This document shows positions 32,280 through 42,971 of a DNA stretch of 64,000 bases, piece by piece. The notes under the pieces are model-generated. The model saw nothing but the letters and a program-made list of their open reading frames with translations, did no database searches and was not told the DNA's origin. Positions within the stretch are counted from its first letter, which is position 1. The number at the start of each line of letters is the position of its first letter. Both the position numbers and the translations under genes were made by a program. This DNA comes from Ascarosepion bandense. Lineage: Eukaryota; Mollusca; Cephalopoda; Sepiida; Sepiidae. The stretch is from positions 1,727,501-1,791,500 of the forward strand of contig JBBBDQ010001294.1 of NCBI GenBank assembly GCA_037127315.1, written 5' to 3'.

Positions 32280-33010
32280 AGAAGAAAATGTATACCATCC
32301 AGAAAAATCACATGTAATTGCCTTGTTTTATCGTGCGGTGAGTACGAAATAAAAACTTCTTCACTATTTTTGAATTTGCGAGCCAGTGCGAAAATCTGTT
32401 TTTGAGCAACAGGAAAAAGAATCTAACTCCGTGCTGAGGAAAAGGCCAAAGGAAAATTTCGCGAGCCAGTGTGAAAATATTTATTAACCAATAAAAAGAG
32501 AGCGATTTACAGAAAACAACAAATTGAACTTTCAATGACCCGTGTTATATTTCTTTCCGCCCCAAAATGAGTTTGCGTTAGGAGTTGACCACGTGGATCG
32601 ACTTGGTTACACAGTTAACGTTTTTCGGTCGGTCAGTCAGAGAGACGAGGGAGCAAATAACAGAGAGGACACAATGTAGCAAGAAAATAGTCAGGCCACT
32701 CCCCGATGACCCACATTGCATTCCCTCATTTTGTTGATTGCTGATTTCTTCATCGCTTCTTCTTCGTCTTCACCTACTCGCCGTACACAAAAAGAAAGAG
32801 AAGAACAAGACATTACTACTACTAGGTTGATACACACAGCGAAAACATGGACTTATCTTATTCGATACAAATTACATTTCGCTAAAACAAATGAACTCTT
32901 AATTCTGTAAACTCCTTACTACATTTCTCTTAGAACATTTTCACAGTTTGATAATTTCATACATACACTTTGATGTTATACTGTTCGATAAATAAATTTT
33001 CATTTACTTA
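32280..33010 (+). repeat. LTR- or promoter-like region 1 (uncertain)
   Basis: GCGAGCCAGTG(C/T)GAAAAT occurs twice (about 32379 and 32461), followed by AACCAATAAAAAG, then CGGTCGGTCAGTCAGAGAGACGAGGG (32625-32650), and ends with AATAAATTTT near 32990. 34640-35240 has a similar succession (GCGAGTCAAGGCAAAATTTATT, AGCCAATAGG, GATATAAAAAGC, GGCAGACCGACGAGAGAGAG). The layout suggests diverged LTRs or related promoters. No flanking gag-pol was seen. 33011-33680 holds nothing recognised. Confidence 0.3.
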
Positions 33011-33681
33011 TATAAACGAGACAGTTGATCTTCCAACCTTCTGATAACTTCAAGTTGTGGGGACTTCGTATGTATTTTGCATAATCTAATAAACGTAATT
33101 GACGTCACCCTAATAAAAACCACCATACCCTTTGCCTCTTTAGCGCTTCTTTCACTAGACCAAAGGGATGGAAGTCTGAGAGTGCTAGGTCAGCTATAGT
33201 AATTACTCAGTCCTCCAACTACACATACATTTATGCATATGGGTCACGAACAAAAACATGCCCACTCTCCGCGACCACTGTTACGTTGACATCGATATCA
33301 CACCGGTTCTACCTATCTTAATACAGTGAGGAAGTTACTGCCGCAGGGTTAGAATCCCCCAGAGCGAAGATCTTCTTTTATCTAAAAGGCGGATAAACGT
33401 TTACTCTACTTCCCGACAAAAGTTATCTTCTGTCGCAATAAAGAAGAGAAAACTTTTGTAAGGAATTGGCTACATCAGAAGCCAGCAGAGCTTTACAAAG
33501 CTGGGATACATTCCATCATTCGTAGGTAGAACACTGCCATTGAAAGACGTGGTCACTATGTTGAGAAGTAGAGATGTGAACCTATGATGTGTAGCACTAG
33601 CTTGATATACGATATGTTTGATTCCTTATTTCTTATATAATAACACAAATTGCATTAACATTTAACTCAACTTCGTATTTC

Positions 33682-33974
33682 ATTTAGTGGATATCGGCTC
33701 GGAACGAGAAACTGGGGAGCCGAGTTCAAATTCCAGTTGAATCCATTGTATTTACTTACGCGCAAATACCCCTGGGAAAGGTATTAATCCGTCTCTTCCT
33801 TCCAGTTATGGGTTAAATAGCAGGACAGATTGGGTTCTATAGCCTTGGTCGGCAACCAGTCTACCGCAGAAAGCAATGGCAACCTACTGCGGAATAATCT
33901 TCTGCCCAGTCAGTCATGTCTCTTTCGAGACATGATCGCCCAAGCGTGTATCACGTATGGCACTTAACTGACTG
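33682..33974 (+). mobile_element. SINE-A copy, well preserved
   Basis: From AGTGGATATCGGCTCGGAACG through GAGTTCAAATTCC and the GTCTCTTTCGAGAC hairpin to TGGCACTTAACTGACTGA. Only the first A-box bases are missing. Confidence 0.9.
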
Positions 33975-34344
33975 AATCTTGTTGATCCCAAAATCCTTTA
34001 AGGCTGACAGCATCTCTACTACAGTTCTATCTGGTTGGGCTGCTTTGTTTCTGTCCCTTTTGACCAGCGTTCATTTTTACCCTTGGTGTAAATATTTATT
34101 GTTCTTATGTTTTTGTATATGACGGTTACGTTCTTTTCTCGTGAATAAGTGAATAAGATCTGCAAATAAAATTTAAAAAAATAAAAAATAGCTTTGTTTA
34201 CATGTATATTCTCCTGACATGTACGTTAAGGAAAGGATTGTCGTATCCTGTCAGCACTTACACATTTGGGAAAATGCATATAATTCTCAGTTTATTTTTG
34301 CTAAAGAAAATATAACAGCAAAAATAAACAAAAAAAAAAATTCT

Positions 34345-34530
34345 TCCAATTCATGTAAAGGATGAGAAGAGCGTTGTCCTGAGAAGGGCAGTTTTGTAGT
34401 CGCTAACGAGCGTTGTTTCTGAGAAGGACAGTTTTTTGTAATAACTGAAAGAGCGTTGTTTTTTAGAAGGATAGTTTGATAGTCGCTGTCGAGCGTTGTT
34501 TCTGAGAAGGTGTGGTGATACCGAGCAAAA
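34345..34530. repeat. ~40-60-bp tandem repeat (GAGCGTTGTTTCTGAGAAGGACAG)
   Basis: Four units containing GAGCGTTGT and GAAGG(A/G)(C/T)AGTTTTGTAGTCGCT-like sequence; one more outlying unit pair is at 35250-35310. It precedes the LTR-like region 2. 33975-34344 shows no feature. Confidence 0.75.
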
Positions 34531-34639
34531 GCGATGGACCGGATGTTTGCGCTTTCACGAGCAAAAAGCAAATGACCAAAAGTCGTCGCTGCGCCGCCGG
34601 CTCCGCGCAGATGTTGTGGTTGAAAACTAAAAATTAATT

Positions 34640-35240
34640 AAATATTAAATTTCCAGTTCGCGAGTCAAGGCAAAATTTATTTATCAGCCAATAGGAAACC
34701 CAGAACCAAATACAAGTGTGAAATCCCAAATGAGCTGCTGTGACCCAAAAAGAAGATATAAAAAGCGGATACACAAAGCATCGACAGGCAGACCGACGAG
34801 AGAGAGAAAGAGAGAAAGAGAGGAGTGTAATCAATATCCCCTTGACCTAAGTCAAGCGGCTACTATGCTCGCCTCCCTTTACCTCTCCTTACCTTCTTCC
34901 CTGTCTCAAAAACCACTTACTGACCTAAGGAGCGAATACATCAAAGACATTCCTTACTTACACGCTCCCAAATTCCTAAGCATTATTTCTCTTTCAGCAT
35001 TTTATTGCCATGAACATTTTAACCTCCGTTGGTCCTATACTTCATGTATTACTTCAATTGTAAAAACATTAATTGATATGTGTACATATAAAGTGTTATT
35101 TTTCTACTCAAATTGCCTTTCTTGATTTGTAATCATTTTATGACTTATAGTGGGCTATCTACAACAAGGCCAAATTCCGTTAACCTGCAATACTAGAACG
35201 GACTCTCCACTACTAACAGAAAAGAATAGATAAGCAACCC
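34640..35240 (+). repeat. LTR- or promoter-like region 2 (uncertain)
   Basis: CCAAT box region (AGCCAATAGG), a TATA-like GATATAAAAAGC at about 34755, then GCAGACCGACGAGAGAGAGAAAGAG. Parallels 32280-33010. The open frame 34718-35125 (135 codons) has no recognised domain. 35241-35830 has no clear feature except the repeat unit noted above. Confidence 0.3.
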
Positions 35241-35829
35241 ACTATAAAGGATAGTTTTATAGTCGCTGAAGAGCGTTGGCTTGAAAAGGACAGTTTTTTG
35301 TCTGTCACCACAAGAATCCATTCATCCTAGATACCCCACAATACCGAATATTCAAAGGGGGGGGGCACACTTTGATCCTCATTACCTTGACTGCTGACAG
35401 GATTCAAGGTCATTAACAAAAAATTAAAAAAACTGATGGGAAGCTAGCTCAGAAATCTTTGATTTGGTCACCAAATCGATTTGCTTGTCTGATGAGCTTT
35501 CATATAAATTTTTAGTAAGACTATTCAATATATTGACCGTCACGACATATTTGTTCCCGGGAAATTTAAATGACTACAGACATTCATCAGCACGCAAGAA
35601 TACAGGCACAAATAAATAAATAAATAAATAAATTTCAGCAGTAATGGAAAAAAAAGTTTCCGTTCGTTTTGAAAATGTCCACCTCATATTTGTAACTTTC
35701 GTTGAAGCTTCAGTTATTTAGGCTTGCCAACAAGCAATGTTTGTCATAGAACGACACACTGACTAAAAAAAACAAAACAAAACCGAGTAATATCGATTTA
35801 AAATCGACATTTGTTTTTCCTTTAATTTT

Positions 35830-36616
35830 ATTTTTATTTTTTGAACCACAAGAAAAAAAAAGCATTTTCTAGATTTTTTCTTGTTTTTATTTTCTTTTAC
35901 CTTTTCGTTTTTTATTTCCTCTCAGTAAAATTTTGTGCTTTTTCTCTCACCTCTTTTCTTTTTCGACTTTTCCCAATTTCTCTTTATTTTTTTTTTTTCT
36001 TCGATTTCTCCTTTCTTACAACCTTTTCCCTTTTCGAATGTTTTTTTTTACTTTCCTTTCTTCTTTACTTCTCTCAGTCAACGTTTTGAATTTTGATTAT
36101 TCTACCATTTTTACTATTTTCTCTTTTTCTTTAACGATTTCGATTTTATATTCCTTTTCTCTTTTTTACTCCATTTTCTTATTATTATTATTGTTATTAT
36201 TCTGTTCTTATTCTTTTAAAAATATTTTTTCTTTATTATTCTTTTGGATTTATACTTGTTCATATTTTTTATTTACATTCTTTTTTTTTTTTTACTTTTT
36301 CCTTCCTGTTATTGTTTTCTTCTTCTTGCCTTATTCAATTCTTGTTATGTTATTCTTGTCTTTTTCTTTTCTTCTTGTTGTCCTTCCTATTCTTCTTCTT
36401 CTTCTTCTTCTTCTTCTTCTTCTTCTTCATGTCCTATTCTACTTCTTCCTCTTCTTCTTCTAAGAAAAAGAATTATAAGAAAAAAGAATAAAAAATAAGA
36501 TAATAATAATAATTATTATTATTATCTTATTTTTTTATTCTTTTTCTTATAATTCTTTTCAATTAATTCTTTTTCTTGTTTTCGCATTTTTCTTTTATGA
36601 TTTTCTTTTTCTTCTT

Positions 36617-36647
<31 letters not shown>

Positions 36648-36960
36648 ATATCATTCCTTCTCACTAATTCTTGTTCTTATTCTTTTTTCATATTCTTTTT
36701 TTTTGTTCTTGTTATTTTCCTTTTTCTTCTTAAATTCTTCTTATTTTTTGTTATTATTTTCAGTCTTTTCTCATTATTTTTTCTATGTATTTTTGTTCGT
36801 ATTCTTCTTCTTCTTCTTCTTCTTCTTTCTCTTCTTCTTCTTTCTCATCTTCTTTCTCTTCTTCTTCTTCTTCTTCTTCTTTCTCTTCCTCTCCTTTCTC
36901 TTCTTCCTCTTCTTATTATTCTGTTCTTATTCTGTTTGCTTCTTATTTTACTTTATTCTT
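35830..36960. repeat. Pyrimidine-rich tract with (TTC)n
   Basis: T/C-rich on plus. Clean (TTC)n at about 36391-36428, 36605-36647 and 36800-36910. A palindromic AT segment (AATAATAATAATTATTATTATT) lies near 36502. F/L/S- and Ser-rich frames are repeat artefacts. 36961-38009 is AT-rich without features. Confidence 0.9.
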
Positions 36961-38009
36961 TACCGTTTATCACAAAATAAAATGAAACCAAAAAAAACCC
37001 AAAAAAACAAATGAACACATTTCTTTTAATTTAAATACTTTTCCTCCTTCTGACAACGAGACTTAAAAAATAAATGGCAAAAAAATCTCACTAAAACTAA
37101 ATATTAAAACCCCTCAAAAAACATCATCTTCACTCCAACAAAAGAAACATTTGAGTAAACGAGCTAAAGTAGCCATTTCATTATCGTTAGAAGTGTTTTA
37201 AGGCAAAATGAAAACAAATACGAGAGAAAAAGCGATGGCGACAATTTATGAATACATTGCTATGACATCAATAACAAGAGAAACAATTGAAAATGTGTAA
37301 CGTGGAGAAGTGAATCAGACAAAAGCGTTAAAGGGAAAGGAGGCAGAAAGAGAAAGAAAGAATATCGATTGCTGATTCGGTTGAAGTTACCTAGAAAAAA
37401 ATGGCTTTAAGAAGGAGGCTGTTAAAACATCAGAATGAATCAGCAAGTCATTGAGCATTTTCTATAATTATTTCTGTTGTTTTGGTCGATGCCGTTGTTA
37501 TTGTTACTATTCTCTATTTTTATTTTATTATGATTATAAACATTTTTCTTCTTAGGATTGAAAGTTTTCATCCGTAGAATAAGGTACGCACTCTGGTTAA
37601 ACGTTTCTTGGAAACAACTTGAAGCTGTTTTGTCATTATCGTCATTATTAAAACAGTTATTGATGCCATTGTGGTTTCGATAATTAAAATTAGATTCTCT
37701 TTCCTTCATTTTTTTAATTGTTTTTATTGTGTCTTTATTATTGCTATTATTCATAACTTAATTATCATTTTATTAATATTGCCTTTGTCAACTGAAGCAT
37801 CAAATTTTGAGGTATTGCAATGTTCTTGGTGTATAGAGAACAAGGTTATTGTTTACCTTTGGTATTTTATTTCTTTTTAGATTCTTAATAACGTTTTCTT
37901 TTGTCACAAGTATTAAATATCTAGAATAATGACAAAAATGAAGTGGTATTTTTAACCCTTTTCCTCGTAATGGATGACATGCGTCTTACGAGGTCCCAAT
38001 AAAATATTT

Positions 38010-38058
38010 GTTATTTTCTATAAATATTTTCTATAAATATTTTCTATAAATATTTTCT
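38010..38058. repeat. 15-bp tandem repeat x3-4
   Basis: ATTTTCTATAAATATTTTC repeats exactly with period 15. 38059-38523 shows no feature. Confidence 0.9.
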
Positions 38059-38523
38059 ACATATAGACCAGTGACTAGTGTACCGCGCGATCATCTAAAG
38101 TGTACCTCGAAATATTTATGTCATACATATGCGTACGTGAAAGTAGTAATGGCAATATTGGACTTCACTCATGTGAAGAAGAAGAATTGGCCACCATTTC
38201 TCATCAAAATAAAAAATGAAGAAGTCAGTGGTACCCATTGATATATTTTGGATTTCAATATAAGAAGGAGAACCTCATATTAGCTAAAAAGGCGTTATCA
38301 GTTTCATTGAATTTGTCTACTATTTATTTATGTGAGTTTGGCCTCTTAATCCTAAATAACATCAAAAAGTAAGAAGCGAGAAAGACTACAATCGACTGAA
38401 GAAGAAATGTGGGTCTGCTTTTCGTATATTCGAACAAACATTGAATAAATTGCAAACACTCTAAATACGCTGCACAAATAGTTGAATAGAAACATTGAAA
38501 AAAATGTAAGCTATTTGTATGTA

Positions 38524-38771
38524 CGTTATGGTGCAATAAATATCGACTCGGAACGGCAAATCGGGGGAGCCGAGTTCGAATACCATTTGAATTCCTTGCA
38601 TTCACTTACGCGCAAATACCCTTGGGAAAAGTATTAATCCATCTCTTCCCTCCAATTATGGGTTAAATAACAGGACAGATTGGATTCTATAACCTTGGCT
38701 GGCAACCAGTCTACCGCAGAACGCAATGGCAACCTTCTGCGGGATAATCCTCTGCCCAGTTAGTCATGTCT
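38524..38771 (+). mobile_element. SINE-A copy, 3'-truncated
   Basis: Head GTTATGGTGCAATAAATATCG, B box GAGTTCGAATACC, body intact. It stops at GTTAGTCATGTC, the first arm of the 3' hairpin, and lacks the terminal ~60 bp. Confidence 0.85.
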
Positions 38772-38869
38772 GTAATATAATCGATCCTGACCTGACATCT
38801 TGACTTCAGCCACTTTCTCACTGATGTGACGTGGCTTTCCTCTGTCTTTTCTACAAACGTTTTCACAGC

Positions 38870-39200
38870 AACTGTCCCGACGACATAAATTTAAGCGTGC
38901 TACTAGATTAACTGGTCCCACCCGTTTACTGTTAAAATAGCTAAATGAGAACTGCCATTTTCTAGTGCAACTTTTCTCGCACTTCCTGCCTGTGGAACTC
39001 CCTTCCGTTTCTTTGATTCCCTCATCACTCTTCAAAAACTCAAATGCAACGTCAATCGCCATCCTCTGTTTTCTTGAACCCTGTTCATGTTTTGACCTTT
39101 CTTTCGTCCTCGCTTTTCTTAATCTTTTCTTTCACTTTCACTCCCTGTAAACCCCTGCATACTAGTGGCGGTCAAACTTTGCTTGATAAAAAAAAAAGAA
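38870..39200 (+). pseudogene. LINE-A C terminus and 3' tail
   Basis: Encodes, with stops, the region before CNCHF and then LFSHFLPVELPSVSLIPSSL (61-codon plus frame from 38965). It ends with TAAACCCCTGCATACTAGTGGCGG...TTGCTTGATAAA and an A run. Confidence 0.7.
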
Positions 39201-39227
39201 TCATTCTTAGAAATTGATGAACTTTTT

Positions 39228-39385
39228 ATATACATTTGCCTTTATAACGTACTTTTCCTTTGATTAATACTGCATTATTCAAGTCAATGGGATCGCCTTT
39301 TAGCTTGTCTTTTCTTACAATTTCTATAGACTGGTCCTTTCCAAATATTTTATCTAAACAATCAATATATTTTCTATATACTTAT
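39228..39385 (-). other. Short coding-like segment, unknown
   Basis: A minus frame of about 50 codons (contains YIDCLDKIFGKDQSIEIVRK and GDPIDLNNAVLIKGK) lies between the LINE-A tail and the Tc1 element. Good codon variety, no start codon evident. Could be an exon or a retroelement piece. Family not recognised. Confidence 0.25.
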
Positions 39386-39400
39386 GACGCTTTATTAATA

Positions 39401-39944
39401 CACCCTTGTGCAAATTAATTGAAACAACTGCTTTAATTCTCTTATTTTCACCGTGCGGACAGTTGTAGACCCACTGGAATGACGGTGTAATCGAATTCTA
39501 CTTTTTTTTCCGCAGTTTGGGTCATTTGCAGTGGTGTACAGTTATATGATTCTGTTTTCGAGGTGTTTAATGAAATTAGTTTGGTCTTGAAAAATATTAC
39601 GTATCTGTGATTGCGTCAAATTTTTATCACTATCGATTAGTTGTCTTACGGCCATTGTCTGCGATAAACGTAATCCAAGTAAGCGTACGGAAATTGTAAT
39701 GTTGCACGAACACACTGGCAAGCCTTACAAAGAGATCGCGGATATTTTTTATGTCAGCCTTTTAACTATCAGTTCTGTCATCACAGCGAAGAAATAAACT
39801 GGATCTATCAGTCCAAAACGTAAAAGAAAATGCGGTCGGAAGAGAAAAACAACGCCAAGAGACGACGTAGACGTGATCAAGAAGAATGTGAAAGATCCTA
39901 GGAAGACATTGTTTGTTTTATTTCAATTAATTCGTACGAGGATG
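39401..39944 (+). mobile_element. Tc1/mariner-type element, internally deleted (544 bp)
   Basis: Ends CACCCTTGTGCAAATTAATTG and (reverse complement of 39914-39944) CATCCTCGTACGAATTAATTG pair as TIRs, with TA on both flanks (39399-39400, 39945-39946). Inside is the N-terminal part of a Tc1-like transposase on plus: MLHEHTGKPYKEIADIFYVS (HTH), a stop, then SISPKRKRKCGRKRKTTPRD (second DNA-binding part and GRKRKT motif) and KNVKDPRKT. The DDE catalytic domain is gone, so it is non-autonomous. Confidence 0.8.
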
Positions 39945-39946
39945 TA

Positions 39947-40070
39947 TATGACCGCAAAACGATATTAGATGATCTTGCAAATAAACTAAACATGAAACAT
40001 ACAATAGATTTTACTTATGAAACAGAACAAACAATGCATTACTTTTCCTCGATATCATGTTAAATTGTAC
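39947..40070 (+). pseudogene. Possible Penelope-like RT fragment
   Basis: The plus frame has LDDLANKLNMKHTIDFTYET followed by a broken segment. IDFTYETEQ resembles the (I/V)xFTxExE motif after the RT box in Penelope-like elements (compare QFTIEKE at about 22590). It lies immediately after the Tc1 element's TA. Confidence 0.35.
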
Positions 40071-40127
40071 TGATAACATTTATTTTCATACCTTTTTGTT
40101 TGAAGAAACATCGATGCATTCACTATC

Positions 40128-40255
40128 AACTTAGGCGCCTCGACATGGTGTAATGTTTAGCAAGCGTGTTTCGATAGAATCATCACAATTGAGTTGTGAG
40201 TTCAAGCCCATTCATTCGGCCTTGTGTCACATAAGCTGCGCTTAGAAAAACCCGT
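40128..40255 (+). mobile_element. tRNA-derived SINE head (GCGCCTCGACATGGTGTAATG)
   Basis: GGCGCCTCGACATGGTGTAA, TTTAGCAAGC (A-box region) and GTGAGTTCAAGCCC (B box). A second copy of the 5' part is at 45532-45595. It converges with the minus-strand 5S/tRNA SINE. Confidence 0.65.
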
Positions 40256-40259
40256 AAAA

Positions 40260-40450
40260 TCTCGTAAATGAATAAAACGAACCCAACTGGAATTGGAACT
40301 CGTATTTCCGATTAATAATTTTGGGCCATTATCCATTACACCGAGCTTACAGCATCTGGTATTCCCAAGCGGTCACCCATCACCTGTCTCGACGTTGCTT
40401 AATCGGTGATCGAACGGGAAACAACGTTTCATCTTGATATGGCCGAAAGC
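40260..40450 (-). mobile_element. Chimeric 5S rRNA/tRNA SINE
   Basis: 40345-40450 is recognisably 5S rRNA in reverse: TACAGCATCTGGTATTCCCA, AGCGGTCACCCATC, GACGTTGCTTAATCGGTGATCG (compare the 5S consensus ACAGCACCCGGTATTCCCAGGCGGTCACCC...). Immediately downstream on minus comes a tRNA-like head, GTGTAATGGATAATGG and GAGTTCCAATTCCAG. 5S-plus-tRNA heads are known in AmnSINE/Deu-type SINEs. The 5S internal promoter would drive pol III. About 15% diverged, not a 5S gene. Confidence 0.8.
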
Positions 40451-41559
40451 TAAATTCATACATAGGAATACATTAATCTGCGGACATTACTAAGAAGAAA
40501 AAAATGGTTGCAATCTGATGCGTTTTATGAAATGGCGTAATTTACAAAGAACGTTTTTGCTATAAAACTATTTCTATATCCTTTTCCTTCTCTCTTTAGG
40601 GAGTTACTTGTAAAATCTGTAATATTCTTATGCAAGAATGTCAATAATTTCACTGGTCAGTATCAAATAAGGGGCCCATTTATAAAGTTTAGATATTCTA
40701 AGAAGCCCTACATTCCTTGGGGCTTCATCCATCATAGCTGTGGGCATCTTGATATCTGTACTGTGAAACGTGGCTACCAAATAAATAAAGAAATAATGTA
40801 TATTTCGTGCTGGTTATTTCATCTGAAGGAGTATTTACTGTCATCAAAAATCAATGGGCTGCCATAAAAAGCGTGTTATTCTTTACAATTGGTTTTGACA
40901 ATGTTTCTTTTCGGTTCCCAAGAGTAGACAAAGAAGGACAATTACAGCAGAATCATTCATTCAATTCACACAGCGACCAATGATGCTGAACATTCTGACT
41001 CTTATGTGAGTTTCTTGGAGTCAGGAAAAGGCTTTCCTTTCAGCCCTATTGATGTTCGTTTTCCTTCTTTTCCCATTATTTAGACTGGCTGTGGGTTGGG
41101 GCGGGGCAAGATAGGAGGGTGGGTAATTCAGAAATGGCCTTCTGTCTCACTTGGATGTTTTTCTCTAGCCATCGTCGGGTGGGAGGTTGACCAAACGAAA
41201 GAAAAAAGGAAAAACGGGCAAGGTTAAGACAAGAAGCAAAATAAAGAAGAAAAGAAGATGAAAAAGAAAGAACAAATCAGGGTAATTTTATGGATCACTG
41301 ATTTCTCTATAATGGTCATCTATTGCCAAACAAGTTTTGTAAGTAGGCACAGTTTATATCTTGACTTTTACTTTCTAAATATCTAAGACTTTGAATTGTA
41401 AAACTGAGGGAAGCTGACCCATTGTTATACCTTATAATTTATTTACTAAACTTAACTAAGTATGGCAAAAGGTTAAAGTTGTTATACCTTGTCATTATTT
41501 ACTAAAAAACTGCTCAGTTTGACAAAAGGCTAAACATTTTTATGATAATATTAGTTGTT
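40451..41559. other. No gene or repeat recognised
   Basis: Mixed AT-rich sequence. A small purine-rich patch lies at 41190-41280. This may be single-copy DNA. Confidence 0.4.
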
Positions 41560-42010
41560 TTCTTACAAAGAAACGTTTGGTATTTATTGACCGAACAGCC
41601 AGTACTATTTGTGATAGAAATTAATAAAATGTTTCTCTTAAAGCATTTTTTTTAGAAAAACAGTTTTTTCAAGTTCAGTATCTATTATCTGTAGCTTTGG
41701 TCGGCAACCAGTCTACCGCAGAAAGCAATGGTAACCTACTGCGGGATAATCTTTTGCCCACTCAGTCATGTCTCTTTCGAGACATGATCTCCCAAGCGTG
41801 TATCACGTATGGCACTTAACTGACTGATCTATTAAAGCTTTTTCCAATATAGATGGGTTTCTCTTCATATATAATCTTCTATTTGAACTAGCATAAAATG
41901 TTAACATCTTCATTATGACATTTTCTCTTCAAGTTACATGTGCTATTCATTTTAGTTGTTGCTGCTTTTCCAGCTTAAAATATAGATATTTTTGAACGGG
42001 TTTAGCGTCA
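41560..42010 (+). repeat. Interspersed repeat R2, split by a SINE-A
   Basis: CAAAGAAACGTTTGGTATTTATTGA...CAGCCAGTACTA...ATGTTTCTCTTAAA, then after the SINE ATTATGACATTTTCTCTTCAAGTTACATGTG and ATATTTTTGAACGGGTTTAGC. Matches 47290-48135 (two copies), and the first part matches the interior of the MITE at 55490. Confidence 0.7.
41688..41826 (+). mobile_element. SINE-A copy, 5'-truncated, with target-site duplication
   Basis: Starts at TAGCTTTGGTCGGCAACC (mid-body) and ends ACTTAACTGACTG. ATCTATTA is present at 41680-41687 and 41827-41834, an 8-bp TSD. 5' truncation plus a TSD is the signature of LINE-mediated target-primed insertion. Confidence 0.85.
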
Positions 42011-42115
42011 TGCATGGCATTCATATGAAAAAGTCTATTTAAGATCTACATAAGAACCTGTTAGCATAGAACTTATGGTCACATCCAGCCAATGCAATTG
42101 TAAAATGGCTTTGAC

Positions 42116-42435
42116 GTCAATCTAGTCAGTTAAGTGCCATACGTGATACACGCTTGGGCGGTTATGTCTCGAAAGAGACATGACTGACTGGGCAGAAGAT
42201 TATCCCGCAGTAGGTTGCCATTGCTTTCTGCGGTAGACTTATTGCCGACCAAGGGTAAAGAACCCAAGCTGTCCTGCTATTTAACCCATAACTGGAAGGA
42301 AGAGACGGATTAATACCTTTCCCAAGGGTATTTGCGCGTAAGTGAATACAATGGATTCAACTGGAATTCGAACTCGGCTCCACGGTTTCTCGTTCCGAGC
42401 CGATATCCACTGTACCACAAAGCGGTCAATCTAGT
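42116..42435 (-). mobile_element. SINE-A copy with 11-bp target-site duplication
   Basis: The full-length minus-strand SINE-A lies between GTCAATCTAGT (42116-42126) and GTCAATCTAGT (42425-42435), the latter continuing the interrupted LINE-A. Its 3' end uses the shared TCAGTTAAGTGCCATACG. Confidence 0.9.
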
Positions 42436-42560
42436 ACTTCGCTTAAATTCATAGAGTTTAGGTACCATAGAGGAAAGTTTATCAGAACAACTATCATGAA
42501 AATATTTATAGAAAAAGTACAGGGAAGCGACATTACGGTGGTGGTAAAGTGATAGAAATA

Positions 42561-42809
42561 TCAGTCAGTTAAGTGACATACGTGATACACACTCGGGCGA
42601 TCATGTCTCGAAAGAGACATGACTGACTGTGCAGTATTATCCCGCAGTAGGTTGCCATTGCTTTCTGCGATAGACTGGTTTCCAGCCAAGGCTATAGAAC
42701 CCAATCTGTCCTGTTATTTAACCCATAACTGGATGGAAGAGACGAATTAATACCTTTCCCAAGAGTATTTGCGGGTAAGAGAATGCAAGGAATTCAACTG
42801 GAATTTGAT
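42561..42809 (-). mobile_element. SINE-A copy, 5' head missing
   Basis: From TCAGTCAGTTAAGTGACATACG to ATTCAACTGGAATTTGAT. The tRNA-like head is absent. Confidence 0.85.
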
Positions 42810-42971
42810 AAAAGTATACTGGGCTTAAATTCATAAAGTCGAGGTATCATAGAGGACTGTTTATTAGAACAACTACCATTAAAATATTTATAGAAAAAGC
42901 ACAGGAAAGTGACATTACGGTGGTGGGAATGTGACTGAAGTCGAGATGCCTCGTCAGAACTAAAACATCTA

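Larger units (their letters stand above)
42050..42965 (-). pseudogene. LINE-A C-terminal fragment, duplicated and split by two SINE-As
   Basis: 42055-42117 and 42425-42545 are one LINE-A segment interrupted by a SINE-A. 42812-42965 is a second copy of the same segment (TTAAATTCATA(G/A)AGT...GTACCATAGAGGA...ATATTTATAGAAAAA(G/A)(T/C)ACAGG), following another SINE-A. Confidence 0.75.

Noticed and set aside
34718..35125. 135-codon frame as a gene
   Set aside because: No domain or homology I can name, and it spans a GA microsatellite.
35841..37014. F/L-rich and poly-Ser frames
   Set aside because: Products of TTC/CTT microsatellites.
40345..40450. Functional 5S rRNA gene
   Set aside because: About 15% diverged, shortened and fused to a tRNA-like SINE head.
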